Positions 18,574 to 26,482 of a DNA stretch of 64,000 nucleotides are shown piece by piece; the first letter of the stretch is position 1; each line of letters begins with the position of its first letter. The stretch covers positions 370,334 to 434,333 of the forward strand of contig NZ_JAJIWO010000002.1 of NCBI RefSeq assembly GCF_020880695.1. The letters are read 5' to 3'. The notes under the pieces were generated by a model that ran no database searches, was not told the origin of the DNA, and worked only from the letters and a program-made list of their open reading frames with translations. A program made the position numbers and the translations under genes. The DNA is from Mucilaginibacter sp. UR6-11 (lineage in GTDB: Bacteria > Bacteroidota > Bacteroidia > Sphingobacteriales > Sphingobacteriaceae).

Positions 18574-19965
18574 TTAATCATCAATCCCCATAAATAAATT
18601 GTTTAACGATTCTGAATACAAAGGGTGCGCAAATACACAGTACCTTATGCGGTCATACGTTATACCGCCTTCCATCGCCATTTCCAATACTGACATAATC
18701 TCGCCGCCTTCCTGCCCCAAAATGGCCGCCCCTAGTATCTTTTTGGTTTTGCGGTCTACAACCGCTTTCATAAATCCGCGAGTATCGCCGGTTTCAACCG
18801 CACGGGCCACGCGCGCCATAGGCAGCCTAGCAATTATGACATCAAGGCCCTGCTCTTTGGCTTCGTGCTCGCTTATGCCTACACGGCCCAACTGCGGGTC
18901 GGTAAACATACAATAGGGTACAGGGCGGTCCCCGGTATTATAGTTTGTTTTCTCGATCAAATTGCGGTACACAATGGTATAATCGTTATAAGATATATGC
19001 GTAAATGCCGGTCCGCCTTTTACATCGCCCAAAGCATAAATGCCTTTAACATTGGTTTCCAGTTTGCCATTTACTTTTACGTAACCTTTATCATCTAACT
19101 TAACACCTGTTTTATCTAAGCCCAACGTATCTGTATTTGGCCTGCGGCCAACAGCAACCAGCACATGGCTAAATTTGGCTTTCTTCTCCTGTTCCGCATT
19201 TTTTATGGTGGCAATGATCCTGCCTTTTTTATTTTGTTTAAATTTCATGGCCTGCGACCCGGTTTGCACGTCAATATCCTCCAGCTCCAGGATCTTGCGC
19301 ATTCCGGTGGAGATGTCTTCATCTTCGCGCGGTACCAGGCGGGTTGATTTCTCAAGGATGGTTACCTTACTGCCAAACCGGCGGAACATTTGCCCAAACT
19401 CCAGCCCAATATAGTTGCCGCCGATTACCAGCAGGTTTTCGGGTACTTTATCCAGCTCTAAAATTGAGGTCGAAGTTAGATATTCAATATCAGCCAGGCC
19501 TTCAATATCAGGTATAAAAGTTTTGGCACCAACGTTCAGGAAGATCCAATCAGCTTTTAACAGCCGGGTGCCGCCTTCATTTAAGGCAATGGCAATGGTT
19601 TTAACGTCAGTAAAAACGGCTTCGCCAAATATCAGGTCGAGGTTGGGGGTTTCCTGCGCGTTTTTGGTGCCGCCATTGCGGGCATGGATCACAATATCAT
19701 CCTTGCGCTTTTTAATCAGCGCCATATCTACCTTATAGCTTTTTACTTTAATGCCAAGCGGGCCGCTATTGGCAGCCATATACGCGGCTTTTGCCGATGC
19801 TACCCAGGTTTTTGTAGGCGTGCAGCCATCATTTACACAGGTGCCGCCTACCCAGCGTTTCTCTATCAGCGCCACTTTTTTACCGGCTTTGGCCAATTTT
19901 TTAGCTAAAGGTAAGCCTGCCTGCCCGGCGCCTATTACTATTGCATCATATTGTTTTGGCTTCAT
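18574..19965 (-). CDS. FAD-dependent pyridine nucleotide-disulfide oxidoreductase (mercuric-reductase-like)
   Basis: 463 residues. FAD-binding GAGQAGLPLA (12-21), redox-active disulfide C43-V-N-D-G-C48 in GGTCVNDGCTPTKTW, NAD(P)H-binding GGNYIGLEFG, second FAD motif YALGDVKGGPAFTH, and the dimer-interface catalytic His in AHPLYSESLN. Enzymes of this class pass electrons from NAD(P)H to a disulfide or thiol-bound substrate. It lacks the N-terminal metal-binding domain and the C-terminal Cys pair of MerA. As first gene of the egt operon (6 bases before the ATPase), it may reduce an oxidised ergothioneine species or another thiol (inference). Confidence 0.88.
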   Translation of the reverse strand: MKPKQYDAIVIGAGQAGLPLAKKLAKAGKKVALIEKRWVGGTCVNDGCTPTKTWVASAKAAYMAANSGPLGIKVKSYKVDMALIKKRKDDIVIHARNGGTKNAQETPNLDLIFGEAVFTDVKTIAIALNEGGTRLLKADWIFLNVGAKTFIPDIEGLADIEYLTSTSILELDKVPENLLVIGGNYIGLEFGQMFRRFGSKVTILEKSTRLVPREDEDISTGMRKILELEDIDVQTGSQAMKFKQNKKGRIIATIKNAEQEKKAKFSHVLVAVGRRPNTDTLGLDKTGVKLDDKGYVKVNGKLETNVKGIYALGDVKGGPAFTHISYNDYTIVYRNLIEKTNYNTGDRPVPYCMFTDPQLGRVGISEHEAKEQGLDVIIARLPMARVARAVETGDTRGFMKAVVDRKTKKILGAAILGQEGGEIMSVLEMAMEGGITYDRIRYCVFAHPLYSESLNNLFMGIDD

Positions 19966-20125
19966 GCTAATGGCTTGTGGATCTGTTAATAAAGATAAGC
20001 TTATACTTAATAGGTTTATAATGATAAAAAGCGGTTTTTGTTTGAATATCAGCTATCAAAATGCGCAGGTAAAACATCGAAAAATATTTTTTTTAAAGAA
20101 TATTTTTAATTTATCATTAAAGGTA

Positions 20126-20133
20126 TATCTTTG
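20126..20133 (+). promoter_or_regulatory. Putative -7 box (TATCTTTG) of the tRNA-Glu transcript
   Basis: Exact TAnnTTTG match about 100 bases upstream of tRNA-Glu on the same strand, in an AT-rich stretch. The -33 element is not obvious. Confidence 0.45.
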
Positions 20134-20234
20134 CAATCCCAAAATAAGGGAATGGTTTAAGTCGAAAGCCAAAAGTAAAAAGTCAAAAAACCGATTTCTT
20201 ACTTATAAAAATAAGACTTAGCCACAACTTAAAT

Positions 20235-20306
20235 GGCCCGTTCGTCTAGGGGTTAGGACGTTAGATTTTCATTCTAGAAACAGGGGTTCGATTCCCCTAC
20301 GGGCTA
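20235..20306 (+). tRNA. tRNA-Glu (anticodon TTC)
   Basis: 72 bases form a cloverleaf: acceptor stem GGCCCGT/ACGGGCT with a G-U first pair, anticodon loop TTTTCAT giving anticodon TTC, the T arm CAGGGGTTCGATTCCCCT-like stem and loop, and discriminator A. CCA is not encoded. A perfect-looking terminator follows directly, so the tRNA is the only stable RNA of its transcript. Confidence 0.97.
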
Positions 20307-20310
20307 CAGA

Positions 20311-20343
20311 GCCTCCAGCGAAAGTTGGAGGCTTTTGTGTTTT
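20311..20343 (+). terminator. Terminator after tRNA-Glu
   Basis: Nine-bp stem with one G-U pair (arms 20311-20319 and 20324-20332), GAAA tetraloop, then a T-rich run. Confidence 0.85.
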
Positions 20344-20402
20344 AAATGTGCAGGTAATCCCCACCGGACATGGGCTGAAACAATTCTATTATACTTTTAT
20401 TG

Positions 20403-20433
20403 ATTGAAAATTGGTTTAATACAACTAAATTTG
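20403..20433 (+). promoter_or_regulatory. Putative Bacteroidota promoter
   Basis: A TTG (20404-20406) is followed after 19 bases by an exact TAnnTTTG box, TAAATTTG (20426-20433). It lies 23 bases before the ATG at 20457, the spacing expected for Bacteroidota sigma-A promoters. Confidence 0.5.
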
Positions 20434-20456
20434 CGTCACCTACACTTGAAAAATTT

Positions 20457-21191
20457 ATGAAAAACCTTAACCTTATTTATGCCGTTTTGCTTTTGTTGGC
20501 ATTTGCATCATGTAAAAAAGAAGCTAACCCGCAAATTTCTTCCACCCAGCCTCAAGTACCTGTAATAGCTCCGATACGTGATTCGGTATCTTACACGATA
20601 GATGGTAAAACGTATTCGGCTGGTGGTATGAGCCTTAATAATATATCCAGCGGAGGCGAAGATGCAAACCGGAAACTTGTTTTTACCAATGACAACAATA
20701 TCCCCGGGTATTCCCTTGTCGGCAAGCCAGACTCTGTAATGTATTTTCAGAAAAACGCCATATATTCTAACAGTGCAAACATAAACGTATTCTTTTTAAA
20801 AAAATGCGCCAGGCAAAAACAAGGGCTTCCATGGATGCCTGGGTTAACTGATGTGCTTAAATTGTTTACAGTCGGCAAACATCCGCTAGCTGAAGATTTT
20901 GAATGGCAAAATTCACAAAATGGCATTGCCATTGATGTAACAACCAATAACAAAGAGTATTCATCTTATAATGCCTATAACGGCGTCAATACGGTCATTA
21001 TTCCACCGGGATTTCAAAATAATTCTACTTTCGAGATACTAAGTTTTACAACAACATCTAATGGTGGCGGTTACAATTTGGAAGCAAAATTTACCGCAGT
21101 TGTATTTGGCGCTGATGGACAACAGAAACAATTGACAAATGGTTATTTACGGCTCAATTTTGGTGTGTATTACAACACTCTTGCTAATTGA
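20457..21191 (+). CDS. Hypothetical lipoprotein
   Basis: 244 residues from the ATG at 20457; the frame is open upstream, but a promoter-like box sits just before this ATG and it opens the signal peptide. Lipobox AFASCKKE gives lipidated Cys. The mature region is predicted beta-rich (DSVSYTIDGKTYSAGG, FEILSFTTTSNGGGY) without a family I recognise; similar short surface lipoproteins with an N-terminal TIDGKxY strand are common in Bacteroidota. Followed by a non-coding stretch. Confidence 0.75.
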   Translation: MKNLNLIYAVLLLLAFASCKKEANPQISSTQPQVPVIAPIRDSVSYTIDGKTYSAGGMSLNNISSGGEDANRKLVFTNDNNIPGYSLVGKPDSVMYFQKNAIYSNSANINVFFLKKCARQKQGLPWMPGLTDVLKLFTVGKHPLAEDFEWQNSQNGIAIDVTTNNKEYSSYNAYNGVNTVIIPPGFQNNSTFEILSFTTTSNGGGYNLEAKFTAVVFGADGQQKQLTNGYLRLNFGVYYNTLAN

Positions 21192-21608
21192 TTTTTCACT
21201 AAACACGCCTTTGTTTTTTCAATTTGAGTAACCAACAGTGCGAACCGGGCAGACAAATAAATTGAGACTGGAAGACCTCAACCAAATTAAAAATTGACCA
21301 TTTACCAGCTTCCCGATTCTTTTGCCTCTTTTTTGCAAAAAATGATGTCCCTTGAGCCGCCGATAGACAAGGGTAGCAAAAAAACAAAGGCTTACCAGTA
21401 CGTTCACCGACCATTTCAAACCAACAGCTTTAGATTCATCCCTTTTTTGGGAAATATCTTCCACCATTGATGTTTTTATCGAACTATTTCCTGGTTTGGT
21501 TTTCAGCTTAGTTACGATTTTATCATTGTTTTTAAATTTCGGAACATTTTTTGACAATAAACCGTACTAGAAAACTTAAAGTTAAAATTCAATCCCTATA
21601 ATTAATTT
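21192..21608. other. Intergenic region with an uncertain minus-strand frame
   Basis: 417 bases between two lipoprotein genes. The longest frame is a 112-residue minus-strand frame at 21219-21557, Lys-rich at the start with one hydrophobic stretch (WSVNVLVSLCFFATLVY). It has no recognisable domain or ribosome-binding site, so I do not call it as a gene. It could be a remnant of an older insertion. The last bases presumably hold the promoter of the LruC gene. Confidence 0.4.
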
Positions 21609-23708
21609 ATGAAAAGACTATTTCCATTTTTATTCCTTGTTGGTTTATTTATTTTAGTTTCATGCAAAAAAGAAAATTCGCCGAATAAGCAAACTGATCT
21701 TAATGTAGCTAAAATAGCGCCTGACGGGTTCAATTTTTCCACCTCACAGACTGTAAATCTGAACGTTACCCTTCGAACTAATAATGATCAGCCTTTAGCT
21801 GGTGTTGTGGTAAGCGTTTACGCTCCTGATAAGGTTGATTCCGGCGATCCCTTATTTAAAGGCGTAACTAACGCAGCAGGCAACTTAACAGTAGCAGTTG
21901 CCGTTCAGGCATACTATAGTACACTGGTTATTGACCCTGCGTATGTAGGTTTGTTGCGCAATGCAACAGCTAAAATTAACAACGGTACTATCTCGGTGGT
22001 AATTGGTGGTAAAGACGGCTACAGCGGCGACATTGTAGCAGACGTAATTAATAATAAGGTTGAAATTACGCCAGGCAATGGTTCAATAAAAAGCAATTCA
22101 TTGTTCGGTACAGAAATTGGATATCCCACTGGCTACACTGCTTTAAATGCTTTCACATCTCCAACAAACCTTGGCCGTCCGACATATCTTGAGGCGGCAA
22201 GTGATGTAATTGATGCTTCATTACTATCATATATTAACGCTTCATTGCCTGAAGGCAAACCATTGGCTACTACCCATCCTGATTATCTTAACAACAAAGT
22301 AAATACGATTAACCTGACAACGAAAACTGATGTATGGGTTACCTATGTTTCAGAGGGGGCAGGTTATCAAAATACATTAGCCTATTATACTTACAGCACT
22401 AGCAACCCGCCATCACGCTCAAGCGGCGGTACGCTGTTTGATGGCATTGATAAAATAACTTATATATTCCCTAATGCTTCAGGCAGCGGATCGGGTGGCG
22501 GCCTTAAATCAGGCGATAAAGTAAAACTTGGCACTTTTGATGCAGGTACAACAGTTGCATTTGTTTTGTTACAAAATGCCTGGACCGGATACGGTGTAAC
22601 TACCAGTGCCCCCAAATTCTACAGCCAGAATGAGTTTAACCCGGAAACCAGCAGCGCCCTGCGTCAGCATGAGGTAATGTTATATGATGATGTACATAAG
22701 GTTTATGTTATGGGATTTGAAGATCAAAACAGAACAAGTTCTGATAATGACTTTAACGACCTGGTAGTTTACGCTACGGCTAACCCCATCACGGCCATTA
22801 ATAACACCAACGTGGCGATGATTGATAAAGGCGGTGATACTGATGGTGACGGCGTGCAGGATGAGCAGGATGCTTTCCCTAACGATGCCACCAAGGCTTA
22901 CATCAACTATTACCCGTCAAAAGATACTTACGCTAATATCGCGTTTGAAGACAACTGGCCTAAAAAAGGCGACCTGGACCTGAATGACATGGTTGTGCAA
23001 TATCGCTACAGCTTTGTTAGCAACGCTAAAAATCAGGTAGTGAGTATGACAGGCGATTATGCAGTAGCTGCCGCCGGCGCATCCTTTAAAAATGGCTTTG
23101 GTGTACAGTTACCGGTAGCCGCTTCGGCAGTACAATCTGTTAGTGGTTACAAACTATCAGCCGGCAGCTATATCACGCTGGCAAGCAACGGGGTGGAAGC
23201 AGGACAAAGCAAAGCTGTAATTGTACCTTTTGATAATCATGATCTGATGGTTCATAATTTTGATTACGCGTTCTTTATCAACACCCTGAACTCGAAGGAA
23301 AAAGTAACCGGCCAAACAGCTTCTGTAACCGTAAATTTTACTTCACCGGTAGATGCCTCAACTTTGAAAGTATCTGCCTTTAACCCATTTCTGATCAGCA
23401 ACCTGCGCCGCGGTTACGAAGTTCACCTGCCGGGCTTTGCACCAACAGATAAAGCTGACAGCAAATTATTTGGTACAGATGATGATAAAACATCCGTTGC
23501 AACGGGCAAGTATTACCTATCTGCCGATAACCAGCCGTGGGCCATTAACTTTACTGACTCGTTTATCTATCCTATTGAGACAGCAAATATTAATCAAGCT
23601 TACCTGCATTTTGCAGACTGGGCCCGGTCAGGCGGAACAAGCTATACCGACTGGTATAGCAGCACAGCAGCCGGCTATCGTAACACAAGCAACCTATATC
23701 TAAAATAA
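21609..23708 (+). CDS. LruC domain surface lipoprotein
   Basis: 699 residues. Signal with lipobox LVSCKKEN. After an N-terminal carboxypeptidase-regulatory-like Ig fold (about 45-120) comes a DUF4114-type segment with FEDQNRTSSDNDFNDLVVYA (about 375-395), a calcium-binding-like Asp-rich linker DTDGDGVQDEQDAFPNDATK, and the LruC domain (NYYPSKDTYANIAFEDNWP and DLDLNDMVVQYRY) to the C-terminus. LruC proteins are large exported proteins of Bacteroidota and Leptospira with no defined activity. The gene is isolated; a hairpin follows its stop. Confidence 0.85.
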   Translation: MKRLFPFLFLVGLFILVSCKKENSPNKQTDLNVAKIAPDGFNFSTSQTVNLNVTLRTNNDQPLAGVVVSVYAPDKVDSGDPLFKGVTNAAGNLTVAVAVQAYYSTLVIDPAYVGLLRNATAKINNGTISVVIGGKDGYSGDIVADVINNKVEITPGNGSIKSNSLFGTEIGYPTGYTALNAFTSPTNLGRPTYLEAASDVIDASLLSYINASLPEGKPLATTHPDYLNNKVNTINLTTKTDVWVTYVSEGAGYQNTLAYYTYSTSNPPSRSSGGTLFDGIDKITYIFPNASGSGSGGGLKSGDKVKLGTFDAGTTVAFVLLQNAWTGYGVTTSAPKFYSQNEFNPETSSALRQHEVMLYDDVHKVYVMGFEDQNRTSSDNDFNDLVVYATANPITAINNTNVAMIDKGGDTDGDGVQDEQDAFPNDATKAYINYYPSKDTYANIAFEDNWPKKGDLDLNDMVVQYRYSFVSNAKNQVVSMTGDYAVAAAGASFKNGFGVQLPVAASAVQSVSGYKLSAGSYITLASNGVEAGQSKAVIVPFDNHDLMVHNFDYAFFINTLNSKEKVTGQTASVTVNFTSPVDASTLKVSAFNPFLISNLRRGYEVHLPGFAPTDKADSKLFGTDDDKTSVATGKYYLSADNQPWAINFTDSFIYPIETANINQAYLHFADWARSGGTSYTDWYSSTAAGYRNTSNLYLK

Positions 23709-23726
23709 CCGTTTTAAATATAATAC

Positions 23727-23760
23727 AGCGCCACATCCGGATAGATGGGCGCTTTATTTA
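23727..23760 (+). terminator. Hairpin after the LruC gene
   Basis: Stem of about 9 bp with one bulge between 23727-23736 and 23745-23753, followed by TTATTTA. A moderately strong Rho-independent terminator. Confidence 0.5.
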
Positions 23761-23982
23761 GTAGGTAGATTTGAATGAGACAAGATCGCGACGGTTATCT
23801 ACATTACCTTAAGCTAACAAATGCGTTGCAATAGGCAAACGAAAGTACGATGTCAATGTATACCGGTCAATTTGGATTTTGGCGCAGGCCGCGCCTAATG
23901 CCTGCGAGTAGTTTATTAATAATAACTTTTTAACCTTCACTTCATATTAAAAAGCATTTTTTGCAGCAGATTAATTGCCAAA

Positions 23983-25215
23983 ATGAAAAAAATATTGCTG
24001 CTTTTATGTTTAGGTTTTTGCCGGTTGGCGTTTGCCCAGGCGCCTACCCAATTCATTTCATCCCCAAATTGGGTACAGGCCAAAAATTACTACCTGCTTA
24101 CTTTGTTTGAGCAGGATAAGGTGGTTAACCAACTATTGAAAAATGATTCGGAATTATCCCGGTTAACCGAAAGAAAACGGGAAGACTTAAATAATTCTGT
24201 TACAGAATGCAAAGATGCCGCATGCTTTACCGATCGTGTTAAATTTACTCCTGATGAAATTAAACAGATAAGTGCTAAACTTACCACACTCTGCAAACCC
24301 GGCAGTTCTTTAGAGCTATTGGTTAAAAATAAATTGATCCCTTCATATACCTATAGTTTATATAAAACTACAAACCCGGCCGAACTATTGGTAAAAGCAT
24401 GGGAGCAGGATGCCGCAGGCATTAACTACACTATAGAAGTTTATGGCGAAGGGAAAAAGCCAAACTACCCGCTTATTGATTCCATTAGCTTTAATACCAA
24501 AGCCCGGAGATATGCTAAATTGTTGTATGATGTAAATGCAACGTTAGCAGGCGAAGTAAAAACTACCCGCTTATTTTTTGAACCGGCTATGCAGGCAGCC
24601 TTATTGTATCTGCAAATTAATGAGCGGCAAGACCCCGCCAATTATGAACCAATGGGGCAAACCGTTAACAAGCCGGCTGTTGACCAGGTGAAAATTACCG
24701 ACTGGAAGAAATATCCTTATACAGTAATTTTAATACCCGGCGCCGGGCCCGATGAACCTTCGGTTGCATTGAGCGCAGAAGGCATGTTGCGCTGCCGCCT
24801 GGCTGCACAGGAATACCGCGATGGCAAAGCGCCATTTATTATGCCCTCGGGCGGCAAAGTGCATCCTTATAAAACCAAATACTGCGAGGCTGAAGAAATG
24901 AAGACGTACCTTATAAAGGTGTTGCACATACCTGATCGTGCCATTATTCTGGAACCCCATGCCAGGCATACTACTACTAATATGCGTAACGGTGTCAGGT
25001 TAATATACAGGTACGGTATCCCGGCAACCAGGCCCGCTTTGGTAATAACTGATAAATCGCAAACTAACGGTATCCTGATGATGGCCGCCAGATGCGAAAA
25101 GGAATTAAAGTACGTGCCCTATAAATTAGGTAAGCATGTTTCAGAAACTGAGGTTGAATTTTTTGCGGTACCGGACGCTATGCAGATCAATCCGTATGAG
25201 CCGCTTGATCCATAA
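23983..25215 (+). CDS. Secreted YdcF family (DUF218) protein
   Basis: 410 residues with a signal peptide (1-18, ending LAFAQA). The C-terminal part (about 245-390) is the DUF218 Rossmann-like domain: VILIPGAGPDEPSVALSAEG, PFIMPSGGKVHPYKTKYCEA, ILEPHARHTTTNMRN and ALVITDKSQT. YdcF of E. coli binds SAM, and others influence envelope biogenesis. The first 240 residues are helical and have no domain I recognise. The next gene starts 29 bases downstream, so they likely form an operon. Confidence 0.85.
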   Translation: MKKILLLLCLGFCRLAFAQAPTQFISSPNWVQAKNYYLLTLFEQDKVVNQLLKNDSELSRLTERKREDLNNSVTECKDAACFTDRVKFTPDEIKQISAKLTTLCKPGSSLELLVKNKLIPSYTYSLYKTTNPAELLVKAWEQDAAGINYTIEVYGEGKKPNYPLIDSISFNTKARRYAKLLYDVNATLAGEVKTTRLFFEPAMQAALLYLQINERQDPANYEPMGQTVNKPAVDQVKITDWKKYPYTVILIPGAGPDEPSVALSAEGMLRCRLAAQEYRDGKAPFIMPSGGKVHPYKTKYCEAEEMKTYLIKVLHIPDRAIILEPHARHTTTNMRNGVRLIYRYGIPATRPALVITDKSQTNGILMMAARCEKELKYVPYKLGKHVSETEVEFFAVPDAMQINPYEPLDP

Positions 25216-25244
25216 GATTTCCCGGCAATCATTTTCCACCTATC

Positions 25245-26120
25245 ATGAAAAAAGCTATCCCCGCAATATTATTATTAACTATCGCGCTCCTGGCATTTAA
25301 AACCTACCAGGCTGACATTATCCTTGAGCGTTCCATTACTGTGGATTCATTGGGCGCCTGCCAGGGCATATCATATCAGCATGGCCGCATTTTTTTATAT
25401 GGTGACCGCGAGGTGGGCATGATCCGCGAGTTTAAAATGGATCATGACAGTTTGGTTTATCTGCACGAAGAATATAAACTTACCCGAAACGGCCGAGATG
25501 TGATCAGTCACCCAACCGGTATCGCTTACAATGGCGTCGGGCCGACCTTTATGGGGAATTCTGTAAAAATGAATCCCGAAGGAACCGTCTGGAAAACTAA
25601 TATCTATTGTATTGACTGGAAAGGATTGTTAGCAAAAGGCACCCTTGACGGCCCGTTATTAAATACGATTGATGACGATGCCTGTATACAAGGCACCCGG
25701 CCCGAGTATGTAAAATATCATAACAAATGGTATGTCGCCACGGCTGACTACGGCGATCACGGCAATGAGGTCAGGTTATATGATCCCGTAAAATTAAGCA
25801 CCTGCAAAAAAACCAGCGAACCGGGCGTGCTATTTAAAAAGTTTACCTGTACCCCCTGGGTACAGAACCTGAACTGGATAGCTGATAAAGGCTTGCTGGT
25901 ACTTATCCAGAATAAGATAGAGGGCCGGCAGTGGCGGTTTACTTATGTCGACCTGGAGCAGTCTGTTGATGCCGGCAGGCAGGTGACGGTGAACGTGGTG
26001 GATCATATTGACCGCGGGGATGAATTGGAAGGGTTTTCGTTCACAGGTAATGATCAGAAAGGAATAGCCGTAACTTCATCGCGCAAAGACAATGTAAACT
26101 TTATGCACATTAGCTGGTAA
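25245..26120 (+). CDS. Secreted beta-propeller-like protein of unknown function
   Basis: 291 residues with an N-terminal hydrophobic signal segment (4-18). The mature part reads as repeated four-stranded blades (ISYQHGRIFLYGDREVGMIREF, cut here; KWYVATADYGDHGNEVRLYDP; QWRFTYVDLEQ; ELEGFSFTGND), similar to six-bladed propeller proteins such as YncE or DUF839-like families. No active-site signature is clear. Encoded 29 bases after the YdcF gene. Confidence 0.65.
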   Translation: MKKAIPAILLLTIALLAFKTYQADIILERSITVDSLGACQGISYQHGRIFLYGDREVGMIREFKMDHDSLVYLHEEYKLTRNGRDVISHPTGIAYNGVGPTFMGNSVKMNPEGTVWKTNIYCIDWKGLLAKGTLDGPLLNTIDDDACIQGTRPEYVKYHNKWYVATADYGDHGNEVRLYDPVKLSTCKKTSEPGVLFKKFTCTPWVQNLNWIADKGLLVLIQNKIEGRQWRFTYVDLEQSVDAGRQVTVNVVDHIDRGDELEGFSFTGNDQKGIAVTSSRKDNVNFMHISW

Positions 26121-26482
26121 ACTCCCCGCCTCGTTAATTAAAGTTCCCGGTTTAACCGCTCTGTATAATATAAACTTAATCTTTTAATAGCATACGCTTA
26201 AGATTGGGGCGTTAGCTTTGCCAATATTTCAAAATAAACGCGCTGTTTATACGTCCTTTTTTAAAAACAGTTCGCTTTTTTGGAATATCGTTAACAATTG
26301 TTAATTAAATCCCCCTTTACGTCTGCCTATGTAAAAAACTGAACTCATTAGATATCGGCACCGGCGATATAAAAAAATGAACCGGAGAATGCGCTAACAT
26401 TCATCCGGCCCGGCTAATTGTCAAATAACTCATAAAGCGGTTGCATGCTTTTGTTCGTTTCTAACAATCAATTTTTAAAAAT
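26121..26482. promoter_or_regulatory. Leader and promoter region of the SusC/SusD genes
   Basis: 362 AT-rich bases without a coding frame. Two things stand out: a hairpin (arms 26382-26391 and 26398-26408, one bulge) and a TGCTTTTG sequence about 30 bases before the SusC ATG that differs from TAnnTTTG by one base. The length suggests a structured 5' untranslated leader. Confidence 0.4.

Noticed and set aside
18574..19965. Mercuric reductase
   Set aside because: The core resembles MerA, but there is no N-terminal heavy-metal-binding domain, no C-terminal Cys pair and no merR, merT or merP nearby.
21219..21557. 112-residue minus-strand gene
   Set aside because: No recognisable domain, ribosome-binding site or operon partner; only noted as an uncertain frame.
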